Shown piece by piece: positions 12,087-24,483 of a stretch of 64,000 bases of DNA. The DNA lies in the NCBI GenBank assembly GCA_036971615.1, contig JAYKKR010000034.1, positions 279,120 through 343,119 on the forward strand, written 5' to 3'. Position 1 is the stretch's first letter. Each line of letters opens with the position of its first letter. Below the pieces are notes generated by a model. The model was not told the origin of the DNA. It saw only the letters and a list, made by a program, of their open reading frames with translations, and made no database searches. Origin of the DNA: Amyloporia xantha. Lineage: Eukaryota; Basidiomycota; Agaricomycetes; Polyporales; Adustoporiaceae. A program made the position numbers and the translations under genes.

Positions 12087-13818
12087 TCATATCGAAGTCC
12101 GACAAGCACGAGCGAAAATTAAGGTAAGGCCGCTGCGGTACTGCGGGTCAGGGCTCGTTGATTTTGCTCTTTCTTCCGCTCCATTTTTGATGATATACTC
12201 TTCCCATGCGTACCACGCACCGCCTGCTAGGGTCACGCATATGCCCAGTGCATTCAAGGGTGTGATGGTCAAATGAAAGATGGCAACCGCACAAAGGATT
12301 GTCAACGCCTGCTTGACATTCGCTAGAACGCCCCAGCGTCAGATTCCATAGGACGAAAATAATGTTCGGACGCAAATAACGACGCACCAGCGACAGTCAT
12401 GTTCAATGCTCCCACCCTTTTGTTGGCACTCAAGCTCACAACGTTGAGTCCAAAGGCAATCACACCGTTGCCCAGCAGAACCAGGATGCGTGCCCAACTC
12501 GCGCCACCCTCGCGATGAAAGGATTCGCTAACGTGTCCAAGCTCACCCGATGAGTAGGCGTAAAGTACACATAGTGCGCAAGCAAGAGGGGACGTGCGCG
12601 TGAGCAGATCGAGAGGATGAAGAGCAAGGCGCGGGGGAACAGGGAGGGCTGCCCGGATTTGCGAACAGAGACCATATTTTCCTGCTGGGGCTGACGTGGA
12701 GAGGGGCGGGGTGGACTGAAAGACGTTTGTGTAGATCGTCTTCAGTGCGGCGAGGAATGTCCCCAGGAGGGTGAGCAAGAAGCCCCACAGCGTGAAATAG
12801 TAATCGCCGTATGTCCTGAATCAAATCTGTCACTGTGATTCGGGTATAAAAGAAGGCAGACCTACGCGAGGCCGACGCCAGCCATGACGGGAAGGAGGGT
12901 GAGAATCTTGAGCCTGTTGAAGTGCGTACCGAAGAGAAGAGCATGGACAATGCCGTCGTGAAAATAGGCGTGGCAGCGCGCACAACTTGATGAAACTATA
13001 GGTTTCGTGAGTGTCTGGCTGGAATGCGGATGTAAATTACCGACCGGCACTGTCACAAGCTGTAGTGATAGGTTGCTCACGGCGATATTCACCGCATATA
13101 GTAGGCTGAATGCTGCAAGCGCACCGTAATGCTTCAATGATAGTGGTGCAGGTACATACGCCCCACGATATCGCAGATAATACCCTCCAAGGCTCCCACA
13201 CAATGCATGCAGCGCTGTGAGCGTGTACGGGAAGGGGAAGCGGACTAGCACCAGCTTGTTGTACAGCGTAAGGCCCAAGTTGAAAGCAAAATAGAGTGTA
13301 AGCCAAGATGCTTGTGAGTTGAGTATTAAACGCGTGCGTTTGCGCTTGCGAATCGCAGAGCGCTTCGAGCGCTCAGACGCGTGCGGCGAAAGGACAGGTA
13401 AAGAAGGGGACGCCAGTCCACTGTCTGAGAGTACGGGGGAGAGAGGCGTGGGTTCGGTGATGCTAGGATTACTGCGAGGGAAACCCGCCCGCTGGCGTGG
13501 GGAAGAGCTCTGTGTGGTGTCTGGTAGGAAACCCGCCCACCGACCGAGCCCATCGTCATCATAGTTTGCCCCGTATAACGGCACGAGCAACGGCGAAAGG
13601 CCGTCGTGATGTACGACATCCGGCTCGCCATGGCTTAAAGCATACTCATCTGGCACCTCGATGTGCAACGCCTGCCATCGTGGGCTGCTAGTTTCATGTG
13701 CATAGAAGATAGAGAAGGGACTTGGTCGTAGCTGAGGCGTCCTGAAATGCTCGGATCGCGCGTGATTGTGTCGGACGCCGACGTCGAGATGGTCGGCGCG
13801 GAAATGCGCAGGGCGCAT
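12087..13818 (-). CDS. Triose-phosphate-transporter family membrane protein (SLC35-like)
   Basis: Multi-pass transporter of the drug/metabolite superfamily (TPT/nucleotide-sugar type), expected in the Golgi or ER membrane; substrate unknown. Exons: 13818-13041, 12995-12866, 12815-12388, 12322-12087, predicting 523 aa. Residues 1 to about 170 are a poorly conserved cytosolic region with a basic stretch (RSAIRKRKRTR). The hydrophobic core starts at SWLTLYFAFNLGLTLYNK and includes VIAFGLNVVS, ITPLNALGICVTLAGG and WYAWEEY. The first intron is problematic. The family motif TVPFHQVVRAATPIF is produced only by a GTCGGT donor at 13044, and that reading then needs a 2 nt shift near 12931-12941. The canonical GTAATT donor at 13040 keeps the frame but scrambles about 19 residues. 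A TTATTTGCAG acceptor just upstream of the ATG suggests a 5' UTR intron. Confidence 0.8.
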
Positions 13819-14187
13819 ACTGCAAATAAAGAGACCAGAAAAGACAGACAAAGGTGAGCAGATATCGAGTCTCGCAGCGGGTATTAGGCGGGTATGAGGA
13901 GGACGAAGGACATACGACTGGCGCACTACAACCGCGCTCGCCGTTCGCAACAGCGATCAAGGTCGACCCAGTTTGGGTGAAATAGCTCTCACGGTCACAT
14001 GCAAGTTCCCTTACCTCGGCGCTTGAATCATCTCTTGCCGCTACTCCTCCGTTACTTTGCAAGCCGACTTGAACGAAATACTTGAGAACAGTCCTACCTG
14101 TCTTGCGTGGAACAGGTTGCATAGGACACGCTGAGGGCATAATACCCGTTTCTAGGGACAAATCGTGTCATCACCACCATCTATTCC
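13819..14187. promoter_or_regulatory. Bidirectional promoter region
   Basis: The transporter gene (-) and the RING gene (+) are head-to-head, with start codons 369 bp apart. The region must hold both promoters and the likely 5' UTR intron of the transporter. No specific operator can be named. Confidence 0.5.
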
Positions 14188-16545
14188 ATGTCTTCCTCAG
14201 CTCGAGCGCTCAGCATTGGTCCCATTACATCGAAACCATTGCATCCGCCAAAACGAATTCTCTCTGATTCAGAGGACACAAGTGACCGTGCCGTAAGCAA
14301 AGACAGGGAATCTAAACGAGTCAAACGAGCAGATCACCTGCTGGACCCAAGTCAAAGACGGGATTTGAAAGACAAGGAGAAGAAGAGGAGACGCAAGAAG
14401 AAACGAAAGCAGTCGGTCGTTCGCAGCCGGAGCGTGCTTGCTGACTCGGGCGAGCATCTAGGTTCGGGGATGAACACTGAACAGGTTGCCTCTGGCTCGG
14501 GTCTTTCTGGCCACCGTCAAGATGGTGACATCGGCGACGGTCTCATCTCGGGAGGCGTTAATCGCGGACGCTCTCCGCACGCCCACGGTAGCCGTCAGCC
14601 GTCAGTGGGGACGTCTTCCGTTACTCTGGCTACTCCGAGTCCAGAACTGTATCCAAGAATCATACCTGTGAGCACGATCAGTCCCTTGTTCATTGTGTAT
14701 ACATTGACCGTTCCTTACAGAGCGCTAACAGCTTGGATAAAGGGAAGGGCAGAGCGTCCCTCCCCCCTGTATCGCAAAGTGACCAGGTAGCGTCAACCGA
14801 TGCTGCCCAGCTCACTGAGCTTCGCGCACAACTAACAGCGAAAACTGATGTACGTGTTATACTGTTATTACTCGCGAGCGCCACTGTTTACCTTTCCCTG
14901 CCGCGTAGCTTTTGAACCGCCATACTGCGCTTCTTACCACATTACAGCAATCACTTACCTGCCAGATCTGCTTAGATCCTATGCACAAGCCTTACGCACT
15001 CGCGCCCTGTGGGCATACTGCATGCCACACATGCCTCGTGTCGTGGTTTCGCGCGCCTCCCCCTGATCTCCTGCCGGGAGAAGCCCTCCCGGCATACTTT
15101 CGCAAAAAGACTTGTCCTCATTGTCGTGCTGTCGTCACTGAACGTCCGGTGGAGGTATGGGCGGTCAAAGACATGATCACAGTGCTAATTCGAAGCGGAC
15201 TCGCGGATCCCCCAATGAACGCACCAGGTCCCGACACGCCCGCCTCCACTGCTAACGCAGATCCCTGGGAAGGGATATTCCGCAAGAGTGTCGGGGCCGC
15301 GGGCGGAGTGCTAGGACCCCCACCATTATTCTTTCCCGATCCTGCACCGCCCGCGTTGCTGCACCAAGCAATGGGGATCCATGACGTAGAAGATGGCGGG
15401 GTGTACCGCTGCGTCGACTGTATGCATGAGATTTGGGACGGCGTATGCTCGTCGTGCGGGCGCCTGTACCCTGGACATGCTCACGCGCCCCACGCGCATT
15501 ATGACGCTGACGGCGACGACGTGGGCCATGCAGAGCCCTGGGACGACGAAGAGGAGGAAGGGGACAGGCACGGAGAATGGATCGGGATGGGTCCACTCGG
15601 CGGGTTCATGTGGCCGTTCGGCTGGAACCACAGTGATGACGAGACAGACTTTCATGACGATGGGAGCGCGGACGACAGTGAAGGGGGTTCGGACCTGGAT
15701 GGAGATGCCCCGGCGCCGCCTCGAGGCGGACGGCGTCGCTACTCTCCAGTACATGAGGCCGCCCAGGAGCACGACGTCGTCCACAGCGACGATGAAGATG
15801 ACGGTGGGTACGAAAGTAGCTTTATAGATGATGAGGACGACCAAGGCCTGCCTCTTCGGCTGAGCAGTCTCAGGCCGTCAGCAGTCTGGGCCTCGGACAA
15901 TGAAGACGAAGAAGACGAAAACGGCGGCAGCGATGTGGTCGAATATGTTGGCAGGCCCAGAAGGCACAATGTCAATTCGCCCGTTCAGCCACTGAACAAT
16001 GAGCCGTTCTTTACCGATGAAGAAGACGAACCTCGTTCGACGGGATATCTAGTCTCTGGCGGACGATCTGCTCGAATACGCCGCGCCGCTCCTCGGATAG
16101 TCTCCTCGGAGGACGACGAAAATAGCGAGGATGAAACCGACAACGTGCCGGCTCCGAGTCCACAGGTCGAAAGGCGGCTGTACCGACCGTCCTCTGCTGT
16201 GCTCGATCCCGATGAGGATGAGGATGAAGATCGAATATCAGACATAGGAGACGAGAATGAGTACAGGTAACAAATTGTGTGTTCCCTTTGGCGTATTGGT
16301 CTGACCTTTTGCTTGCCTGCGCAGATACCTAGCAGACGAAGTTGCGGCTCGAGAGCGGTAAGCATGTGTTTATTTCATTATTTGACCTGTCATAAGTCCG
16401 ATATCACAGAGAAATCTATGGCGACGATGGATCCGTATCGCGACATCCTGGCTTCGATGACTATGGAGACTATGAGGAGAGCATTGATGAAGAGGGAGGC
16501 ATGGGTGAAGAGGTATATACGGAATGGGATGATGATGAGTATTGA
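14188..16545 (+). CDS. RING-finger protein, putative E3 ubiquitin ligase
   Basis: Exons 14188-14667, 14721-14849, 14909-16266, 16325-16357 and 16410-16545 give 711 aa. Residues 35-75 are strongly basic (KDKEKKRRRKKKRKQ) and look like a nuclear signal. A C3HC4 RING lies at about 221-275: C221, C224, C237, H239, C242, C245, C272, C275 (CQIC, CGHTACHTC, CPHC). A second Cys cluster follows (YRCVDCMHEIWDGVCSSCGR), resembling the cysteine-rich region of CHFR-like ligases; no FHA domain is visible. From about residue 350 to the end the protein is very acidic. Role inferred: nuclear ubiquitin ligase, substrate unknown. The last exon is ambiguous: a GTATAT..ATCAG intron at 16513-16577 would instead end the protein at 16610 with EEDIEVVYIPLA. 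Confidence 0.85.
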
Positions 16546-16559
16546 AGCACGTTTAAAAC

Positions 16560-18890
16560 CCCTTATAAGATGATCAGGACATTGAGGTTGTGTATATTCC
16601 ACTTGCTTAGTGAAGTATGGATCCATGATACCTCTTCATGATTCGGTTGCAGTCATATTATTCCCTCATTGTCATGTTGTGATTCATGTAAAGTCTGCTA
16701 TCAAACTTTTTCAATTTAATGTCCGTATCACCAATGATAAATTCAATTACAATCTTAATACATACAACTTTGAAAATTGGCTGTACTTTGATCTTGTGCC
16801 TAAATCTTGAATTGTCCTGTGATTACCATGACACTGAAGTGCATGGTAGTGGGTAGAGGATGCCAAATTTTATATATGCAGGGAACAGTGTGAAAACTTA
16901 TGCTATCAGGAATATAGATGGCTTGAGCTTGTTTGTACAAGGATTTTCACTGCACTGCTCCATCAAGTTAGACTGTGGGATTATTTTTTTCTCAAAGATG
17001 ACTATGAACAGTATCTAATTCAGTGCAGGCATAAGCAAAATGCCAATTTTACTTGGAATCTGTCTTAGTGTATTTGAATGGCAAATTAATCATTTAAGGC
17101 ATGTTAAAGCTAACCTCTATTCTTAAATTTGTCTCAAATGTTCTTGAAGATCTTAAATAAGACCACAAGACAACTTAAGACAGGCTAGGTATATGAAGTA
17201 AAAGTTGAATCTTCCTCATGAGGCAACTAAGTTCAAGTTCCATTACAATTTCCTGCAATATATCACCTTGCAAAACCAGGAACTCTTGATCTTATCTTTT
17301 TCAACAAAATACAATTAACACTCATAGTAAGTCATGATGCCAGTGCTCCACTCAGAATTCCCAGGGAGTGGACCCATCTGACCCAGATCCCTATTCAATC
17401 TGATCAATGTCTTCTGAAATATCTTCTAAAGTCTCTCCTGAACAGTGCTCTTCTGCAAATTTTATGTTCATACCATCAAAATTCAGATTTCTATGCAAGT
17501 AAAAACGCACACCTTTGAGGGCCTTAATGATTTGAGTATTTGCTGCTGTGTAAGTAAATTTATAATGGCCTCTCTTGAACTTGAATGGATAGTTGATGTT
17601 CTGCACTACAAACTCCAGCTTATACTGTTTGATAAGACTCTTTGATACCTTCAGCAATGGTAATGCAATATTGTGGGCTCCATGAGCATCACATGATATG
17701 CTAAGCTAATCATCCATAGCAACAGTGATCTCCACCATCTTCAGGTCACCAAAGGCTGGCCCTTCTAGGACAGTCATAAGAGAGGCCCATATATCTGATG
17801 ATATTGGAATTTTATCTGCTAGGCCCCTTAAGTGAAGCTGCACCTTACCACCACAACTGATGTGTGATAGGAAGTCAGCCACTCCCAAAATCTGATCTGG
17901 AGACCAAATAAGATCCAGCTCCAACTTGTCCAACACTGGAAACTTGATGAATGATGTTAGGATATAACCTGTGCATTAACCAAACCCATGATCATCACAT
18001 CCAACAACCAAGTGCCTCAAATTGTCAGTACTTGCAGCTAGGAATGGCCCAATGTAACACTCCTTCTCAATGGAAGCATTGATGACCTCAATAGACAATG
18101 TTTGAATGGATTTGCACAAGGATGTTTGGGAAAATAATTCAAAAAGTGGGTTGATCTGGTTGTTGGTCTCACACATGAGAAGGTGTGTTAAATTGCACCT
18201 AGCACTCCTCTGTCTTTGAGGTTGCCAGAAAGATGCTGGTGTCTTGAAATTGACACTAAACATGGTGAGCCTGGTAAGCACAGGCATTGCACAAATGAGG
18301 CAGTAGAGCTCATTAGGACAATTGAGTGTGCAACTATTGAGCTCCAGAGTGTTGACAGATGAGAATAGGGGAAAGAGCACAGGAGGACTGATGTGTGATT
18401 CAGTGTGAAGGTACATGAATCCAGGTTGCTTGAGAAAGCTCCCTGACCTTGGCCAGAGCTGGTGCCAGGAGAAGGGGCACTAGATGGATGAAATCCTGAA
18501 CTGGTTTCCTTTGTGAAGATGATTTTTGTTCTTCATTTTCCCAACACTTCTTCCTAGAGTTCCAGCTTCCCACAAGATGCAACACCTGCAAGGAGTGAGG
18601 AGGTAGCTTTGTTTTGCAATTATATGCAATGCTCTCCAGTTCTTTGTGACTGCCAATGAACACGTGGTGATACAGTGCTTTGTGACTAGCCGGGAGAAAG
18701 GCATGGCAAACTAGGCAATATGCATTGAGAGTTGAGAGGGTCATGGGGTATCTTGGTCTGCTTGCAAAAGAAGGATCATAGTGTCCAAGAAGACCAATTA
18801 TATGCTCAAATATTTCAAGTGGAAAAACAGGCCCCCTTATTGTAGGTCAACTTGGGCATCTGTGGAATGGTGTAATGTGATGTGGGGAGA
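16560..18890. other. CpG-depleted, AT-rich block 1
   Basis: Composition changes abruptly after the RING gene. Between about 17041 and 18890 I can find only a few CG dinucleotides by eye (near 17507, 18662, 18690 and the very end), while TG and CA are abundant. The flanks are CpG-rich. From 16611 to 17390 no gene is seen. The pattern fits long-term methylation and deamination at CpG in silenced DNA, or a foreign origin. Confidence 0.75.
17391..18859 (-). pseudogene. Decayed F-box/LRR protein gene
   Basis: Four collinear frames on the minus strand read as one F-box protein. A start at 18859 gives MPKLTYNKG. The F-box itself (FPLEIFEHIIGLLGHYD, then YCLVCHAFLPASHKALYHHVF) lies in another frame, shifted by one base at a run of five C (G on the coding strand) at 18832-18836. 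Leucine-rich repeats follow (SSVNTLELNSCTL, VLTRLTMFSVNF). A second one-base shift lies near 18400-18416 (WIH to MYLHTES). Downstream pieces (VLDKLELDLIWSP, 17706-17936; KLEFVVQNINYPFKF, 17391-17657) would be C-terminal exons, but their splice junctions are poor. Together with the CpG depletion this suggests a silenced relic. Sequencing error at the homopolymer could explain one break but not both. Confidence 0.6.
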
Positions 18891-20329
18891 ATGTGTATCG
18901 CGACCGATGTAGACAGCACAGGGTGAAGCCGTGGGAATCTTGAGTGATCTTGTTCTCGCAGTGGTGTCTGATTGCGATTGACATCTACGAGAAAATTGTC
19001 TGCCGGATAGATGAGGTCTTTCTACAAGTCAGTGAGATCTCAGTTCGGTCAATACACATTACTCACTGTACGTAAGTTTATGTTCACTCCATCACAAAGC
19101 GCACGAAAGAGGCGCAGTGACGCGGACAGTAGTAGCTGGCGTCACGCCACGACGCGCTGAGGGAAAAACAGTCGCGTAGAACAACGTCGCGACCAGGAGT
19201 GAGTGGGACAAGAGGATTGTACAACGGCGCACGCGAGATCAATGGTTCGGTAGGAGGACGAGGGATGTGTCTGTGTAAATTGCGCGATATAGGCGTGCCG
19301 GTGAGCAGCGCTGATTCACAGCAAGGGACGGTAGCGTACGAGCGTCGCCTTGAGATATAGAGCGAGGGGATGATCGGTCAGTGAGATGAGTGAGAGTAGA
19401 ATGCAGCGAGAGCACCGACAAAAACACTTGAATCAAGCAGGGCGATGGGACCAATGGAGAGGGATTCCCGCGAAATGACAGGGTCTTATGTTCGCTCGCG
19501 AGCGCCGAGCAATGGGCGTCTAGCTCGAGAGCGGTAATAGGGTTCCTGGGACATGAGACTATCCGTACATCACGCTCCTCTGTACTTCATTGCACAGGGG
19601 GGCAGTACTGTCATGGGCGCTCAGCGGAATGCGTACCCAGTGAATTTCTGGCTTTGCGTTACATGTGCAGCTATACGCAGACATAGCTCCTCATCCTATT
19701 GCAATGCTTCCTAGCTTAGTGAATTGTCGTCCGAGCAACCTTGTAGATACTAAAAATGTCCGACATTTCACAGCCAAGTACGCTCATCGTCGAGCATTGG
19801 ATAATGAGCAAGAGACAAGAGGCTCGACAAGAATCGAACCGCACAGATTAGGTGTCTAGACTGGTAGGAAGTGCCGAGTGAGACGAGGCAGATGAAGAGA
19901 GATGGTCGCGAGAACTGAGACCGGCATTTCCAAGGGTCGATCAGTCATGTGAGCGCTCCGAGGTCTTTGAATGCTTCCAGTGTTCCTCGGCCACAAGTCT
20001 CTGGATTCTTTTTTTTTAATTCTACGAATTTATACTAAGTCTCTGGATTCGCATACGGCTCCTATCCCTCCTGCTTTTCTGTACTATATTCAAACCCTAA
20101 TTAATTCGAAAGCATATAACACAGCCCGTCGTTATATCTATAATTCTCCATCAAGTTCCAGCTCTCGCGCCGTGCCGCCTGCGGCGTGGATCCTGGAGCT
20201 GTGATACATTTCAGTGCGTTCATGAGCTTCTCTGGTTTCAAAGTTCGTCTCAACATTGTTCTTGTGTTTGATCTTTGCAGATGTGATGATATCATTCGTG
20301 CCAGGGGGGTATATACAGTATGAACATCT
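18891..20329. other. Intergenic, no gene seen
   Basis: Normal CpG density resumes here. Only short frames without similarity are present. A poly-T run at 20010-20018 and two nearby copies of a short motif (CTCTGGATTC at about 20000 and 20042) are the only notable features. Confidence 0.4.
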
Positions 20330-20590
20330 CACACGAAAGATGTTGGTGGCCGCAATGCCCCTTGAATGGCCGATTCACGGCTGCGACCACGTAATCAGCT
20401 AAGATTAGGATTGTCTACGCCGATCCAATCCTGTCATAGATAACTTAGCTGTCGCATTGCAATGCTGAGCTTATGAGCAAGAATAGGTATGTGTCTCGAA
20501 TCTGGGTACTAGGCTGTCATTCTTCGTATGAAATACGTCAGTCGTGATCAATAATGTCAAGAAAGAAATCAGGGTAGCAATTAACAGATA

Positions 20591-21782
20591 TCAGACCCCA
20601 TCTCCGACGCTTCGCACGGATTTGGCATCAAGGTTAGACTGACTTGCGCTCTCCGCACGCTCGACATCCGCCTCGATCCGCCCACGCACGGTACGCAGCG
20701 CAAGTGCCGACATGGTTTCCAGCGCCTGATCCCTGGACCACGCCCGCCCCTGGACCACACGCAATACGATCATCTGCGGGGAAACACACTATCACGAGGC
20801 ACCCGTCAACCTAACGCACGCCGCGCCCGACCAGACTGGGACTCACCGTGAACATCGCATACAGGCCTCCAAAGAAGATCTGGATGTCGCTCTCCAAACC
20901 GTACGAGACGAGCCACGCGATGCCCGCTGTGGAATAGGGCAGCGCCGACTCGACGATGATACTGATATACTTGTGCAGGCTGCTCTTCTTCTGGGGCACA
21001 TACACGGCTTTGCTGAGGTAGATGATCCGGCCGAGAATCAGACAGGTGAGGATGATGTTCAGGCCGATGGTAAGAGAGTAGTACGAGAGGCCGAATTTGA
21101 CGGACAGCCCGCTGAAGAAATCGGCGCTGGGTGATCCCGAGGAGTACAGGAGCAAGATGCTAAGAGCTGCAAGAGGTGAAATCAAGTCAACAGAGCTGCT
21201 CACAATGACGAGAAGTAATCAAGCTGACACTTACCGAGGGTGGCAACGTAGATGATACAGGGGAAGATGATAATCCGCATATCATTCCACACGACATGGC
21301 ATCGATAGATCTACGCACGGATGAAGTTGTGTACCTCTTACTCGAATATCACTCAGTTTAGCCTTACCATATACGCGTCCGCGAAGAGATTCAGCATGAC
21401 AGTCGCCGTCGTACCCATAGTCTGGTACCACACTGCCGCATAGTCTGCTAGGTAAGCCGCTGACCCACCAGGATAGTCGGCGTTGACGATCCACATCTCC
21501 TCCCCAAATACCCCTTGAACCGCAACGTAAATCGTGATGAGGACAAGCAGCGCTATGCTGAAGAACGCAAGGAAATTGTCGTATCGTGACCGTTTGCGAC
21601 CACTCTCTGAATCAAACAGTCGTGACATGGTCATGCAGAACAGTACTAGCTCGACACCTGAGAAACGACCGCATTATGAGCCATTTTGGCTGGTCGTAAA
21701 CTCTACCCACTACGTGCTCACCGTATAGGATGTCATTGAAGTTGTTGCTAATATAGAATGCGTTTTGGAAGAGGGATGACAT
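20591..21782 (-). CDS. Seven-helix fungal membrane protein, copy A
   Basis: About 314 aa, five exons like its mirror copy at 41503. It begins MSSLFQNAFYISNN. It has about seven hydrophobic segments, for example NFLAFFSIALLVLITIYVAV, IIIFPCIIYVATLA, YSLTIGLNIILTCLILG and a helix around YSTAGIAWLVSYGL. Between predicted helices 2 and 3 lies GEEMWIVNADYPGGSAAYL, shared with the B paralogue and therefore probably functional (extracellular or lumenal loop). The C-terminal tail is hydrophilic and acidic. This receptor-like family is common in Agaricomycetes and I know no function for it. The last exon starts at 20788 after a 3' splice site and ends at TCA (TGA) 20591-20593. Divergent from copy B. 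Confidence 0.8.
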
Positions 21783-23258
21783 GACGATGTGAAGCGACGG
21801 CAGAGAGACCCGCGAACGTAGAGAGGAAGCGGCAGAGACAAGAGCCCGATGATACCTGAAGGCACGGGCACTGTTCGGCCCGCTGTTATGTCCATGTGAA
21901 ATGAGCTGGCCTTCCAGAGCGTTTGAGGGTTATCTATCTGGGGATCAGGTTAGCATGTGTACGCGTCTACGGTTGCCGCAGAGTGTCTTTTCAGTTGCCG
22001 CTCTCAGATATCTTCTTTGACGGCGTCCGTTGGCTACGCTTCTGTGGCCATACCCTCTGCCCTCCGTTTGCTGTGAGAAATACCGGTCGTGGATCGACCC
22101 GAAATGATTGACAAAGAGGATGTCTGCAATATGACAGCTGTTGTGGATGGTATGCCATAGTTGTCACGGTATTCGGGTTTTATTGCTTACTGTGATGTGG
22201 TGTGGCAAAACACGCCAGATCAGTACCAGAGTGAATGGAACCAAGTCATGGATGATAAACAGATGTACGGAACAAGGGACCTTTATAAGCCAAAGATAGG
22301 GAGGCGACAGCGGCGCTCATAGAGCTCCTGACTGTATAAGGTAGACAAGGGAGCTGATACGACCCTATACGACCACTCAAACACTAAATGAGCGCCTCGA
22401 CGTATCACGTGAATGGATCTCAATAGCGATCTTGCTCAAAGTTCAATCTCGATTTAGAATCGGCGCTCGTTGAGCCCCAACTCGGAAGTCCTGAGTCGTG
22501 CACTAGCATAAGAGAGCAGTTCGTCAAACCTTGCTCTCATAGCTGGCGTGTTTCATATTGAATTTCGTGGTATATTATGGTGGACCACGTCACCCACAGA
22601 GGGCGACAAGAGCTCACACTGATGAACACGATTCTGTGCGTTTGATCAACTAGTATCAATGGGAGATGTACTGACATTTTCCCGCTCTGCGCACGGGAAA
22701 AATCCTGCTAAGTATTCCACTATAATTTTCCACCATCAACATGACCATACCCAATCCAAACTGGTTTGGTGCTTGCCCCTCTGAGTTGACGCGCATCTCA
22801 GGCTCTTCGAAGTGTTCTCCTGTCGTTGCCACTGGTTTCCAGCAACCAGCTTCTGGAGTTCCTAGGAATGCGGCTTTATATGTATCACTCGTTTAATTTC
22901 TGCTGTGGTTGATCGTACTTAACGCGGTTTTGAAATCTTGTCCTCGGCGTCATGATAACAAAGCGTCACTCAGTATGCTCATTTTCGGCGGCAGGAGTTC
23001 TGTGCGATGTCGAAGTATGATGGTAGATAAGTAGCCCCTGACGTGAGACCTATCGGTGTTCCCTTCAACAATCCGCGTAACTTGCATTGCCATCGATCGC
23101 GGCGGCGTGTATTAATCGAGACCGCCTCTCTGAACCTATGCCACTCTTCTAGTCCCGCGTTGAAGCAGCTTCTTTGGGGCAGACAAGCTCGAGGTGCGAG
23201 TCGTGAAGTATATTGCTCCCGGCGGCATCCACTCATTGGTTGCGATTACAGCAACACC
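21783..23258. promoter_or_regulatory. Shared upstream region of divergent seven-helix genes A and B
   Basis: About 1.5 kb between two head-to-head genes, with no supported gene inside. Its counterpart in the right arm (40007-41502) is recognisably similar, for instance around 22440-22560. It must contain the promoters of both genes. Confidence 0.5.
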
Positions 23259-24483
23259 ATGTCTTCCCTCTTTCAGAATGCATACTACGTTGGCAACAGC
23301 ATCAGCGGAATATTGTACGGTGAGTAGCACGCGCTATACGCACGCTCTAATGCCCCGAACTCCGCTTACCCTACTCGTGACAGGCATGGAGCTTATATTA
23401 TATGGCTTGACTATGCATACGTTGTTGAAGAACAGGAGGAAACTCACCCGATCCGACAAATTCTTCATTTTCCTGAGCACGGCGATGCTCTTCCTCATCA
23501 CCATATTCTTCTCCACTGAAGTGGTCTTCGGCGAAGAAATGTGGATCGTTAACGCAGACTACCCTGGCGGTTCTGCGGCTTATCTCGGGGAATACGCTTC
23601 TGTGTGGTACCAGACTATGGGCACGACCTCATCGATCGCACTCAACTTGTTGGCCGATGCGCTCATGGTGAGATACACTTTCCTGCAGAACAATGTCTCG
23701 GACTGCGCTGAACTTTGCCCAGATATATCGTTGCTATATCGTATACAACAATTATCACATCGTCATAGTTCCTTGTATAATCTATCTTGCCTCCGCAGGT
23801 ACGTCGTCGTGTCTCACGGAGTGCCAGTGTGACACCAGCGCAATCTCTGACCTGCCCGTCCCAGCCTTCGGGATCATTCTTCTCTGCGTGTCCGGCGCAC
23901 CCAACGGCAACTTCTTCGTCGGCTTCTCAGAGAAGGCCGGCATATGCTACTACTCGACCACCATCGGCCTGAACGTGATCACGACATGTCTGATCTGCGC
24001 GCGGATCCTCTTCTTCTCGCGGCGCATGAGCAAGGAGCTCGACCGCAGCGCGTCCCGTCCTTACACCAACGCAGCCGCGCTGCTCATCGAGTCCGCGCTG
24101 CCTTACAGTCTTTTCGGCATCGCCTTTCTGGTGAGCTTCGGCCTGGATAACGACATGGAGATTCTCTTCGGGTCCCTGTACAGTATGTTCACGGTACGTG
24201 GACGATCCCTTACCCGTAGCACTCACGTGTGTCAGCGCGTGCTTATGCTCAGCCCGTGAAAACGCAGTGCATATCCCCTCAATTACTCATTCTGCGCGTC
24301 GTCGCAGGCAGGGCGTGGACGAAGCGGCAGACGGAAGGCAGCGTCGTTTCCAGCACCATGTTTGGCCATGGCTCGGGTCCCATGTCCCGGTATGCAGGCG
24401 CCAACAGCAACGGCACTGCGATTAGTCTGCAGCTGCAGACCATCTCCAAGTCGGATGTGGCGTCCCAGATTGACAAGGCGTGA
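23259..24483 (+). CDS. Seven-helix fungal membrane protein, copy B
   Basis: 321 aa from exons 23259-23319, 23384-23667, 23723-23798, 23865-24193 and 24268-24483. It starts MSSLFQNAYYVGNSISGILY. Hydrophobic helices include FIFLSTAMLFLITIFF, IVIVPCIIYLASAAFGIILL, TIGLNVITTCLICARIL and a segment at YSLFGIAFLVSFGL. The loop GEEMWIVNADYPGGSAAYL and the following VWYQTMGTT are nearly identical to paralogue A although the rest has diverged. The tail (QLQTISKSDVASQIDK) is hydrophilic. All junctions are standard GT..AG and keep frame. Function unknown; architecture resembles a receptor. Its mirror copy at 38785-40006 differs by only a few residues. Confidence 0.85.

Noticed and set aside
19800..19870. 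Possible tRNA (TCGAACC-like T-loop element)
   Set aside because: The flanking bases do not pair into a T-stem and no anticodon or acceptor stem could be folded.
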